DNA of 8,239 bases from an uncultured Collinsella sp. GTDB taxonomy: Bacteria; Actinomycetota; Coriobacteriia; Coriobacteriales; Coriobacteriaceae. A program made the translations under genes and the position numbers. The stretch is from the NCBI GenBank assembly GCA_938045085.1, contig CALINZ010000045.1, positions 1 through 8,239 on the forward strand, read 5' to 3'. Shown one piece after another: positions 1-6,661 of this stretch. Position 1 is the stretch's first letter. Every line of letters starts with the position of its first letter. The notes beneath the pieces are model-generated. The model was not told the origin of the DNA and did no database searches. It worked only from the letters and a program-made list of their open reading frames with translations.

Positions 1-1335
1 GAACGGCATCCAAACATCGCGCTCGACCTGCAACATCGCATGAGTGCGCACGATGCCGCCGGCAACCCGCACGCGGCTGAGCTCACGAATCTCAATCGGG
101 ACGCGGTCCATAAGCGAAAGGCCCAAAACATCGTACAGACGAGTCCTGGTCGCAATCTTCCATGTCTCAAAATCTGCAGGAGTCTTGCCCGTAAAAGCAG
201 CCGAACGCCCCTCGCGCTTCAGCCGGGCACGCAGCGCAGGTTCGTCTTCGCAGTACGTCTCGATGTGCACGGTGCGGCCGTTGGCAGACAGTTCAGCCGT
301 CTCAACCGCATCACCGTCGCCGCCCTCGGGATCCCAGCCATCCCCACCGGCAAGCACCTGCTCGCGAGCGTACCCGGCGGCAGCCATCACATCGAGTTCA
401 TTCGCCCACGGCACCCAGCCGGTAGTATCACCCGCCGGCCCATGCAGAATCGCGCCAGCATACTGCACGCAGTTGTGTGCCGCCGGCTTATTCCAATCCC
501 ACCAGCCTTCGCGCTTGACATGTCGCCCCAGCCAGCAATCGATCAGCACAGTTTGCGCCCATTCGCGCCAAGGACGACCCAGGTAGACCGAATCCGGCGC
601 CACGCCATCCGGAGCTGTAAACGAACAGCCGTGGAACACAAAGCCGTGCGGCTCGCCTTCGGGCGTCGACGCCGCCGTCACGTAGCCGTTCACGTCCATA
701 TCGCGGTTGAGCGAGCGAATCTCGCACCCCTCAAAGTAGGCACGCGCGCCGCCAAAGATAAAGTCGACATCGCCCTCGATCCGGCAACGTCGAAAATACT
801 GGCGCCCCACCCGGCGCGGCGCATACTGTTTGGGTCCTATAAACCCGCCCGGTTTGGCCTCATACGGCGGCAGCGGACCCAAAAACAGCGTGTCTTGGTG
901 TCCCTTAATGCAGCAGGCATCGACAACCAGACGGTCGCCATCAGCATACAGGGCAATCGCCTGACCGACCTCGCGCCCATCGCCCGCATCGTTTTCGATC
1001 GTGAGGTTCTCGAGCCGTACGTCGTCGGCATCGACCAAAACGGTATAGGTCCTAAACGTGCCGAGCGTGCCGTCGACGCCCGAGCCGTCCTCCGAAGGCA
1101 TCTTGGCACCCAGGCTGCCCACGATACGCACGCTGTCGGCCGTCTCTCCCTCAATCGTCACATGCGAGCGACGAATCTCGACCCGTTCGCGGTACTCACC
1201 CGGCTCGATATGGATTGTCACCGGCCGTCCGTCATTCGGACAGGATTCGTCAATTGCCTCCAAGGCCTTAGAGATACTGTGATATGTCCCCGCACGCTCG
1301 AGCGAAACCTCAAAAAATCGTTTCTCACTCATCAT
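1..1335 (-). CDS. Pectinesterase (CE8) with C-terminal esterase-like extension, partial
   Basis: Pectin methylesterase removing methyl esters from galacturonan. The pectinesterase beta-helix domain spans roughly residues 5-335. Family signatures are intact: a QAIAL segment near residue 125, GHQDT near 145 (its Asp is the expected acid/base), DFIFG near 191 (its Asp is the expected nucleophile) and LGRPW near 252 (substrate Arg and Trp). After a Gly/Asp-rich linker, residues from about 385 (DFETWK...RTRLYDVLGL, then ...VERDVWMPF) resemble the N-terminal cap of alpha/beta-hydrolase acetyl esterases, so this may be a two-domain methyl/acetyl esterase; that part is inference. The left window edge cuts the gene after 445 codons with no stop. 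Two adjacent ATGs (1335, 1332) follow an in-frame TGA; AAAGGA lies about 11 bases upstream of the first, which I chose. There is no signal peptide, implying a cytoplasmic enzyme acting on imported oligomers. A terminator separates it from the upstream polygalacturonase gene. Confidence 0.9.
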   Translation of the reverse strand, partial: MMSEKRFFEVSLERAGTYHSISKALEAIDESCPNDGRPVTIHIEPGEYRERVEIRRSHVTIEGETADSVRIVGSLGAKMPSEDGSGVDGTLGTFRTYTVLVDADDVRLENLTIENDAGDGREVGQAIALYADGDRLVVDACCIKGHQDTLFLGPLPPYEAKPGGFIGPKQYAPRRVGRQYFRRCRIEGDVDFIFGGARAYFEGCEIRSLNRDMDVNGYVTAASTPEGEPHGFVFHGCSFTAPDGVAPDSVYLGRPWREWAQTVLIDCWLGRHVKREGWWDWNKPAAHNCVQYAGAILHGPAGDTTGWVPWANELDVMAAAGYAREQVLAGGDGWDPEGGDGDAVETAELSANGRTVHIETYCEDEPALRARLKREGRSAAFTGKTPADFETWKIATRTRLYDVLGLSLMDRVPIEIRELSRVRVAGGIVRTHAMLQVERDVWMPF

Positions 1336-1355
1336 CAGTCACCGCGTCCTTTCGT

Positions 1356-1370
1356 CGTAGACCGTCTACG
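1356..1370. promoter_or_regulatory. 15-bp palindrome upstream of pectinesterase, candidate operator
   Basis: CGTAGAC-C-GTCTACG is a perfect inverted repeat with 7-bp arms and a one-base centre. It lies in the short gap between the preceding terminator and the pectinesterase ribosome binding site, a typical place for a repressor site. Its sequence is unlike the TGAACG operators near the symporter, so a different regulator would be implied. No convincing -35/-10 pair is visible beside it. Confidence 0.4.
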
Positions 1371-1387
1371 TTGCAGTTTCGGCATAT

Positions 1388-1431
1388 AAAAAGTTCGCGC
1401 AATGGGTCGGGAAGGCCCTGCCCATCGCGCG
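1388..1431 (-). terminator. Rho-independent terminator after the polygalacturonase gene
   Basis: On the minus strand a long interrupted hairpin, with arms CGCGC, ATGGG and GGG around a CCTT loop and the matching CCC, CCCAT and GCGCG, is followed by AAC and then TTTTT. It lies about 40 bases past the polygalacturonase stop. The plus-strand side has no T-run, so it acts in one direction only. Confidence 0.85.
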
Positions 1432-1469
1432 CCGCGACATACCGAATGTAATTGTTTAGGAGCAAACGC

Positions 1470-3065
1470 CTACGCACGGATAACCTTGTCGACGTTCTGG
1501 AGCTGCAGTTCCTCGCCGTCCTGGCCCTCGATCACCACATTTTGCAGGTCGAGTACCTTGACGTTTTGCGCGATGATGCCCTGACGCACCATGGGCTCAA
1601 CGCCACAGGCCATGGCCGGAACAAAGGGCTCGGCATCCGGCGCGAAGGTCACGTGGACATCCTGGAACGTCAGACGCGTTACTTTGCTCTCGGGCAGACC
1701 CGTGATATAGGCCGCGGCAGCATGGCAGTTGGTGGCCTCGATATCGCAAAACGTCGTGGCACCAAAGCCGGGCGTGCGGTCGTCGACAGGCAGCGCCTCG
1801 CGAGACTGCACGTAATCGGTCTTGCCGTCCTTGTCACAGAAGTAGAAGGAGTTGACCACGAAGGGCGTGAGCACCTCGTCCATGCGAATGTGCTCAAAGG
1901 TAATGCCCTCGTTGACGGCATCCTTGCCGCGCCCGCGGCGGGTCTTGACGCGCAGGCCGCGGTCGGTGCGCTCAAAGAGGCACTTGCTCACGGTAAGGTC
2001 CTTGATGCCGCCGGCGGCCTCTGAACCCAGGACCACGGCGCCGTGACCATCGTGCATGTAGCAGTGAGAGATCAGCACGTCGTGCGTAGCGGGACGAAGC
2101 TCGGGCTCAATGCCCAGCTTGCCGCTCTTGATGGCGATGCAGTCATCGCCCACCGAGAACTGACAGCCAAGGATGCGGACAAAGCCGCAGCTCTCGGGAT
2201 CGAAACCGTCGGTGTTGTGGGAGTTCTTGGGACCCTCGATCGACAGGCAAAGCGCGTCGACATGCTCGCACAGGACGGGATGGATATTCCACGCCGGGCT
2301 GTTGCGCACGGTAAAGCCGGCAAGGCTCACGTTTTGGCACTCGGACAGGAAGATCATGCGCGGACGGGCGACCTCGCGGCCCTCCTCGGGACGGAAGATG
2401 TTCTTAAAGTCCTTGTTCCACCAGTTGTCCTCGGCAAAATCGGTCTGACCGTCAATCGCGCCGCGACCATAGATGTACACGTCGTGCACGCCCAGACCCG
2501 TAAAGGTAGAACAGTAGGTCGAGAAGCTCTCCCCTTCCCAGCGGCCCAGGGGCAGCATATCGGTACCGGCATAACCGGCGCCCTCGTTGCCCGTGACCGT
2601 GCCCGGAATGTAGGCAAGCGCGGCACGATCGTGGCGGGCCAGCAGCACTGCCCCGTCGGCGAGCTCGATGTTGATATTGCTCTTAAGGAAGAGGGACTTG
2701 ATACGATAGCTACCGGCGGGAATCAGCACGCGCCCGTCCTTGGGACAGGCCATGATGGCAGCCTGGATGTTGGTGGTGTCATCATGCTCGGCATCGCCCT
2801 TGGCGCCACAGTCGCGAACGTTGATGGTAAAGGGCTCAGCCGGCGTGGTGACACCTACGCTCAGCTCACGCTCGCCACAAACAAAACGAACCAGGTTGCG
2901 CTTGCCGGGGGTCAGGCCGTCGACATAGGTCTCGACCGTATTCGTGGTACCGGCGGGCTCGTCGTTGACAAAGATCTCCCACGTATCGGCGCAGGTAAAG
3001 TAACCGCCGTCGTCAAGCTCGATCACGGCCGCGCGGGCGTTGCGCCAGATAACGTTCGTCTCCAT
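1470..3065 (-). CDS. GH28 polygalacturonase (probable exo-acting, cytoplasmic)
   Basis: Hydrolyses alpha-1,4-galacturonan, releasing galacturonate. The 531-residue protein has an N-terminal fibronectin III-like segment (about 1-75) followed by a GH28 beta-helix (about 80-500). All four family signatures are present: NTDG near residue 284, GDD near 306 (with the NTDG Asp, the catalytic carboxylates), GHG near 340 and RVK near 372. The fibronectin-like domain plus this helix recalls PehX-type exo-polygalacturonases; exo action is inferred from that architecture. There is no signal peptide, so it should act inside the cell on imported oligogalacturonides. An in-frame TTG lies 15 bases upstream, but GAGGGAG sits 6 bases before the ATG at 3065 and overlaps the TTG region, so the ATG is the better start. 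Terminators on both sides make it a separate transcription unit. A TACAAT (minus strand, 3105-3100) could be its -10, but no good -35 accompanies it. Confidence 0.95.
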   Translation of the reverse strand: METNVIWRNARAAVIELDDGGYFTCADTWEIFVNDEPAGTTNTVETYVDGLTPGKRNLVRFVCGERELSVGVTTPAEPFTINVRDCGAKGDAEHDDTTNIQAAIMACPKDGRVLIPAGSYRIKSLFLKSNINIELADGAVLLARHDRAALAYIPGTVTGNEGAGYAGTDMLPLGRWEGESFSTYCSTFTGLGVHDVYIYGRGAIDGQTDFAEDNWWNKDFKNIFRPEEGREVARPRMIFLSECQNVSLAGFTVRNSPAWNIHPVLCEHVDALCLSIEGPKNSHNTDGFDPESCGFVRILGCQFSVGDDCIAIKSGKLGIEPELRPATHDVLISHCYMHDGHGAVVLGSEAAGGIKDLTVSKCLFERTDRGLRVKTRRGRGKDAVNEGITFEHIRMDEVLTPFVVNSFYFCDKDGKTDYVQSREALPVDDRTPGFGATTFCDIEATNCHAAAAYITGLPESKVTRLTFQDVHVTFAPDAEPFVPAMACGVEPMVRQGIIAQNVKVLDLQNVVIEGQDGEELQLQNVDKVIRA

Positions 3066-3113
3066 GGGTTTCTCCCTCAAAAAGATGCTCTAAAGGCAAA
3101 TTGTACGCTGTTG

Positions 3114-3156
3114 AAAAAGGGCCGTGCCTGCCGGCGGAATTCCGGTGGCACGGCCC
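3114..3156 (-). terminator. Rho-independent terminator after the GPH symporter gene
   Basis: On the minus strand GGGCCGTGCC pairs perfectly with GGCACGGCCC, an inner CCGG pairs with CCGG, and the stem is followed directly by TTTTT. It begins about 25 bases past the symporter stop codon and is one of the strongest hairpins in the window. Confidence 0.9.
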
Positions 3157-3180
3157 TGTGATTTGGACGATATGTCGGCC

Positions 3181-4740
3181 TTACTCGGCGGGAGTTACGC
3201 TACCGTCCTGGAAGCCAACGTTGTTGTGGGCAAAGCAGTCCTCGTACTTAAAGCCGGAGAGCTCCTCGCAAAGCGCCTTGACCTCGGGCTTGACGTCGGC
3301 CATCTTGCCACCCTCCTTGACTCGGTGAATCTCGTCGCAAAGGACGTCGCACTGCTCCTTGTCGATCTTGATGCCGCGGGCAAGGACGGCTGCAAGCAGG
3401 AAGAAGCCGGCGCAGCCGATGATCATGTAGCCGCAGATATACAGAGGCACGGTAGCGGGCTGGGTCACGGCGTCGCTATTGCCGGCGGTCTGAATGAAGC
3501 CGGAGGCAGCAAGGACGATAGCCCATACGTTGACGGCGATAGCCTGGGCGATCTGCTGGCAGAGCTGCTGCGCGGAGCTGTAGATACCCTCGCGACGACG
3601 CAGGGTGATGAGCTCATCGACATCGGGGATGTAGTTGAGCAGAACATCGGGCAGGTACTGGAAGCCGACGTAGAAGAACTTCCAGATGGCGAAGATGATG
3701 GGGTAGGCGATCATGGCGATGGCGACCGTGGAGGTGCCGTTGATCTGACCAAAGGCGAAGTAGTTGAAGGCGATGATGCACGCAGCGCAACCGACATTTG
3801 CCAGGTACCAAGACTTGTGGAAGCCCTTCTTGGCCATGAGGGCGACCCAGATGGCGGTGCAGACGATAGCGACGACCTTGCCAGGCATCTCCATCACGGA
3901 CTCGTAGGACTTAGGAATCTGCAGGCAGTAGACGATGAAGAAGGACAGGCACGCAGACCAGCAGGCAGCAGCGAGCTTCGTGGAGACCTGTGCATACAGG
4001 ACCTTGCGGAAGGACTTGTTGCGGAAGGTGGAGATAACGTCGATAAAGAACTTCTTGATGCCCTCGCCGACGCTCTCGATCTTCTCCTGAGCGACCTCCT
4101 CGGGGGTGTGCTCCCACGTGGACAGGTACACGCAGAGCAGCGAGATTGCCATGACCGAAGCGTTGACCGTAGCAATGATGAAGTAGCTGAACGGGTTGGT
4201 CTCGCCGAAGGTGCCAAAGCCAAAGCCGACGAGTGCAGCCATCAGGAAGCCGGCGGCGTTACCAAAGAGATGCTTGTAGCCGGTGAGGTACGTACGCTCC
4301 TTAAAGTCGTCGGTCATCTCGATGGTAAGCGGCGACAGGTTGGCGGTGCAGAACGTATACGCGACGTTGTAGATCAGGTACAGCACAAAGTAGTACGGGA
4401 AGCCAAACGGCGTAGCCACGAAGATGAGCGGCTCGGCGATCATCATCGGGATGGCCAGCAAGATCCAGAAACGACGACGACCAAAGATGCGGCCAATCTT
4501 GGTGGCATAGAAGTTATCGGCCACAAAGCCCATCAGCGGGCAAAGAATAGCGTTGACATAGATGGCAAACGAGCTGATCAGTGCAGCCTCGCCTGCGGAC
4601 AGGCCACACTCCGTGGACAGGAACAGCACCATGTAGCTGTGCGTAAAGGTCAGGGCACCGGAATTGAGCATACCGCCCATACCAAAGCCCAAGCGCGTCC
4701 AGAATGTGATCTTACGCTTTTTTCCGATCTTATTAGTCAT
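3181..4740 (-). CDS. GPH-family (MFS_2) cation:glycoside/hexuronide symporter
   Basis: Membrane symporter of the glycoside-pentoside-hexuronide:cation family, 519 residues with about a dozen hydrophobic helices. The loop after the second helix has the family pattern: GFVADN near residues 71-76 and IGRIFGRRRFW ending near 92. The last ~60 residues form a charged, soluble, Cys-containing tail (about 460-519), reminiscent of the cytoplasmic tail on some GPH transporters. Family knowledge: the oligogalacturonide transporter TogT is a GPH member. With pectinesterase, polygalacturonase and UxaA as neighbours, oligogalacturonide or galacturonate is the most likely substrate, but this is inferred from context. 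The ATG at 4740 is preceded by GAGGGAG four bases upstream; an earlier in-frame ATG at 4791 falls inside the leader palindrome and lacks a ribosome binding site. The gene has its own promoter with overlapping operators and its own terminator. Confidence 0.9.
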   Translation of the reverse strand: MTNKIGKKRKITFWTRLGFGMGGMLNSGALTFTHSYMVLFLSTECGLSAGEAALISSFAIYVNAILCPLMGFVADNFYATKIGRIFGRRRFWILLAIPMMIAEPLIFVATPFGFPYYFVLYLIYNVAYTFCTANLSPLTIEMTDDFKERTYLTGYKHLFGNAAGFLMAALVGFGFGTFGETNPFSYFIIATVNASVMAISLLCVYLSTWEHTPEEVAQEKIESVGEGIKKFFIDVISTFRNKSFRKVLYAQVSTKLAAACWSACLSFFIVYCLQIPKSYESVMEMPGKVVAIVCTAIWVALMAKKGFHKSWYLANVGCAACIIAFNYFAFGQINGTSTVAIAMIAYPIIFAIWKFFYVGFQYLPDVLLNYIPDVDELITLRRREGIYSSAQQLCQQIAQAIAVNVWAIVLAASGFIQTAGNSDAVTQPATVPLYICGYMIIGCAGFFLLAAVLARGIKIDKEQCDVLCDEIHRVKEGGKMADVKPEVKALCEELSGFKYEDCFAHNNVGFQDGSVTPAE

Positions 4741-4763
4741 CGAGCTCCCTCTCTTTTCTCGAT

Positions 4764-4780
4764 TGTCTTGCAGCAAGACA
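4764..4780. promoter_or_regulatory. 17-bp palindrome in the symporter leader
   Basis: TGTCTTGC-A-GCAAGACA is a perfect inverted repeat with 8-bp arms. It lies between the predicted transcription start (about 4829) and the ribosome binding site. It could be an operator for a second regulator with odd-centred sites, or an RNA hairpin in the 5' leader. It is unrelated in sequence to the TGAACG sites and to the palindrome before the pectinesterase. Confidence 0.45.
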
Positions 4781-4819
4781 TTGGAGTCCACACTGACATC
4801 TGTCTGCCCAGCGTTCAGG

Positions 4820-4831
4820 GTGAACGTTTAG
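4820..4831. promoter_or_regulatory. TGAACG-type operator at the predicted symporter start site
   Basis: GTGAACGTTTAG, a near-palindrome around a central CG, overlaps the expected transcription start of the symporter promoter. An additional degenerate inverted copy (CTGAACGCTG on the minus strand, 4809-4818) sits beside it. Binding here would block initiation. Confidence 0.6.
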
Positions 4832-4835
4832 TTAG

Positions 4836-4864
4836 ATTATGCGCGATTGCTTATGACAGGTGAA
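4836..4864 (-). promoter_or_regulatory. Predicted sigma-70-type promoter of the symporter
   Basis: On the minus strand TTCACC (4864-4859) is followed after 17 bases by CATAAT (4841-4836), matching TTGACA at four and TATAAT at five positions. The -35 overlaps the perfect GTGAACGTTCAC palindrome, and the start site would fall in the next operator copy. That arrangement supports both the promoter call and repression. Confidence 0.5.
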
Positions 4865-4871
4865 CGTTCAC
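4860..4871. promoter_or_regulatory. Perfect LacI-like operator GTGAACGTTCAC
   Basis: A fully symmetric 12-bp palindrome with a central CG, the usual shape of LacI-family operators. It is the best copy of a motif repeated across this intergenic region and overlaps the predicted -35. The cognate regulator is not in the window. Confidence 0.7.
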
Positions 4872-4884
4872 TTGAATAATATCC

Positions 4885-4896
4885 TTGAACGGTCGA
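4885..4896. promoter_or_regulatory. TGAACG-type operator, degenerate copy
   Basis: TTGAACGGTCGA keeps the left half-site and central CG; its core TGAACGGTCG differs from TGAACGTTCA at two of ten positions. Its centre is 25 bases from the perfect copy. Confidence 0.45.
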
Positions 4897-4905
4897 TTTT
4901 TACCG

Positions 4906-4917
4906 CTGAACGGACAC
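4906..4917. promoter_or_regulatory. TGAACG-type operator, degenerate copy
   Basis: CTGAACGGACAC keeps the TGAACG half-site with a weaker right half. Its centre is 21 bases, two helical turns, from the previous copy, so both could be bound on the same DNA face. Confidence 0.4.
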
Positions 4918-4980
4918 AATTGAGATCCTCACACCTATTTTCTGCTGGTAAGGGTGCCATGCTGGACAGCCATGAGATAG

Positions 4981-4992
4981 GTGAACGTTTAT
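4981..4992. promoter_or_regulatory. TGAACG-type operator, distal copy
   Basis: GTGAACGTTTAT, sharing ten leading bases with the copy at 4820. It lies about 120-160 bases upstream of the promoter-proximal sites, a spacing that would allow looping. Between 4918 and 4980 I see no gene or other signal. Confidence 0.55.
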
Positions 4993-5027
4993 CAGATTTT
5001 CCAACATATTCACTTAACCACGAAACG

Positions 5028-5060
5028 AAAAAGCCCCGCCGGGAACACTCCCGATGGGGC
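5028..5060 (-). terminator. Rho-independent terminator after uxaA
   Basis: On the minus strand GCCCC and CGGGA pair with TCCCG and GGGGC around a GTGT loop, followed by TTTTTCG. It lies about 35 bases past the uxaA stop and isolates uxaA from the symporter's operator region. Confidence 0.9.
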
Positions 5061-5095
5061 CGGTGACATCTCGCTATGCTTGGGCGCACTTGCCG

Positions 5096-6580
5096 CTACA
5101 AGCAGACGCCGTCCTTCCAGATACTGATCTCGTGACAGCCACGGCGCTCAGCACTCGTGAGCTTACCGCTCGCCGTCTCCAGCACCAGCTGGTACAGATC
5201 GTGGGCAGCCTCGTCGAGCGTACGCTCACCCGTGGCAATCACGCCAGCGTTAAAGTCCATCCAGTTGGCCTTGTGGTCGCACAAACGCTGATTGGTGAAC
5301 ACCTTGAGGGTAGGCGCCGGCGCGCCAAACGGTGTGCCGCGGCCGGTCGAGAACAGAATCACGTGGCAGCCGGCAGCCGTCAACGCCGTGGTGGATACCA
5401 TGTCGTTGCCCGGACCGCACAGCATGTTCAGGCCGTGTTTATTTGCCTGGCCGGCATACGGCAGCACGTCGACGATGGGGGCAGATCCGCCCTTTTGCAC
5501 GCAGCCGCAGCTCTTGTCCTCGAGCGTGGTAATACCGCCGTCCTTGTTGCCGGGACTCGGGTTCTCATAAACGACCTCGCCGTGGCTAATAAAGTAGTCC
5601 TTAAATCCATTGAGCATGTCGGAGGCAGCGTTAAAGACCTGCTCATTCTCGCAACGGTCGAGCAGGATGCTCTCCGCGCCAAACATCTCGGGCACCTCGG
5701 TAAGCACCGACGTGCCGCCACGGGCGACGACCATATCGCTCACGCGACCGATCGTGGGGTTGGCGGTAATGCCCGAAAGACCGTCGGAGCCGCCACACTT
5801 AAGACCAATGACCAGCTCGGAGGCCGGAATGGGCTCGCGCTTGGACTGCTTTGCCAGGTCTGCCAGCTCGGCCAGAATCTTGTGACCCTCGATTTGCTCG
5901 TCGGCTACATCCTGGCAGGTGAGAAAGCGAACGCGCTCGTGATCGAAGTCACCGAGCTCGTCGAGCACCTGCTGGTGTGTGCAGTTCTCGCAACCGAGCG
6001 ACAGGAACAGCACGCCGGCCGCATTAGGATGACGCGAGAGCGCCACCAGCAGACGACGCGTCTGGGCATGGTCGGCGCCGGTCTGCGAGCAGCCAAAGGG
6101 ATGCGGGAAGTAGTAAACACCCTCCAGCGAGCCATCGACCAGATCCTGGGCCTGCTCACACATGGCACGGGCGACTTCGTTGACACAGCCGACCGTGGGG
6201 ATGATCCACAGCTCATTACGCGTCGCGGCACGACCGTCGGCGCGGCGGAAGCCCATAAAGGTCTCAGGCTCAACGGGATCCACGACCGGATGCGTGGGGT
6301 TGTAGGCGTACTCGACCTCGCCCGAAAGGTTGGTCTTCACATTGTGCGTGTGGAGCCACTGACCGGGCTGGACATCGCCCGTCACATGGCCGATAGGAAG
6401 GCCGTACTTGATGACGTCCTCCCCTGCGGCAATCGCGCGCACCGCCATCTTATGGCCCTGCGGAATATCCTCCACGGCCACGACCTCGCCCACCCCGGGA
6501 ACCGCGACGGCAGTGCCCTTGGCAAGCGGCGACAGCGCAACGATCACGTTATCGGCCGGATTGATCTGGATAGTATTCAT
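5096..6580 (-). CDS. uxaA: Altronate dehydratase
   Basis: Converts D-altronate to 2-keto-3-deoxy-D-gluconate, the last dehydration of the galacturonate isomerase pathway, in the cytoplasm. At 494 residues it has the normal full length for UxaA. An N-terminal SAF domain (about 1-80, with IPQGHKMA near 39-46) is followed by the large galactarate/altronate dehydratase region. Recognisable family segments are GCENC near 196, GLKCGGSDGLSG near 259, GGITTLEDKS...GC near 348-360 and STGRGTPFG near 411-419. These Cys-containing segments fit a metal-dependent dehydratase. Galactarate dehydratase is a relative, but the adjacent UxaB remnant and the pectin genes favour altronate. The ATG at 6580 has AGGA nine bases upstream. 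It follows the chimeric ORF by 81 bases with no obvious promoter, so it is probably the distal gene of that operon, as expected of an original uxaB-uxaA pair. Confidence 0.93.
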   Translation of the reverse strand: MNTIQINPADNVIVALSPLAKGTAVAVPGVGEVVAVEDIPQGHKMAVRAIAAGEDVIKYGLPIGHVTGDVQPGQWLHTHNVKTNLSGEVEYAYNPTHPVVDPVEPETFMGFRRADGRAATRNELWIIPTVGCVNEVARAMCEQAQDLVDGSLEGVYYFPHPFGCSQTGADHAQTRRLLVALSRHPNAAGVLFLSLGCENCTHQQVLDELGDFDHERVRFLTCQDVADEQIEGHKILAELADLAKQSKREPIPASELVIGLKCGGSDGLSGITANPTIGRVSDMVVARGGTSVLTEVPEMFGAESILLDRCENEQVFNAASDMLNGFKDYFISHGEVVYENPSPGNKDGGITTLEDKSCGCVQKGGSAPIVDVLPYAGQANKHGLNMLCGPGNDMVSTTALTAAGCHVILFSTGRGTPFGAPAPTLKVFTNQRLCDHKANWMDFNAGVIATGERTLDEAAHDLYQLVLETASGKLTSAERRGCHEISIWKDGVCL

Positions 6581-6618
6581 TACAAATGGTCCTAACCCTA
6601 CAGGTTGAGCAGAAGTCG

Positions 6619-6650
6619 AGACGCGGGCACGCCGTCCCGCGCCCGCGTCT
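6619..6650. other. Strong GC hairpin between the uxaB remnant and uxaA
   Basis: AGACGCGGGC pairs perfectly with GCCCGCGTCT (10 bp) around a 12-base loop. No T-run follows on either strand, so it is not a standard terminator. Its position between two operon genes suggests an mRNA stability, processing or attenuation element. Confidence 0.5.
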
Positions 6651-6661
6651 GCGCCGGAAAT

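Noticed and set aside
40..1389. Long plus-strand frame opposite the pectinesterase gene
   Set aside because: Arises from the GC-rich codon pattern of the minus-strand gene; no family features, and the opposite strand shows intact CE8 motifs.
3124..4863. 579-codon plus-strand frame opposite the symporter
   Set aside because: Low-complexity Asp/Gly/Val-rich translation typical of an antisense shadow; it spans a terminator and the operator region.
4868..5089. Small minus-strand frame in the uxaA-symporter gap
   Set aside because: Runs through the uxaA terminator and several operators, has no ribosome binding site and resembles no family.
5054..6595. 513-codon plus-strand frame opposite uxaA
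   Set aside because: Antisense shadow of a well-recognised enzyme; no recognisable domain.
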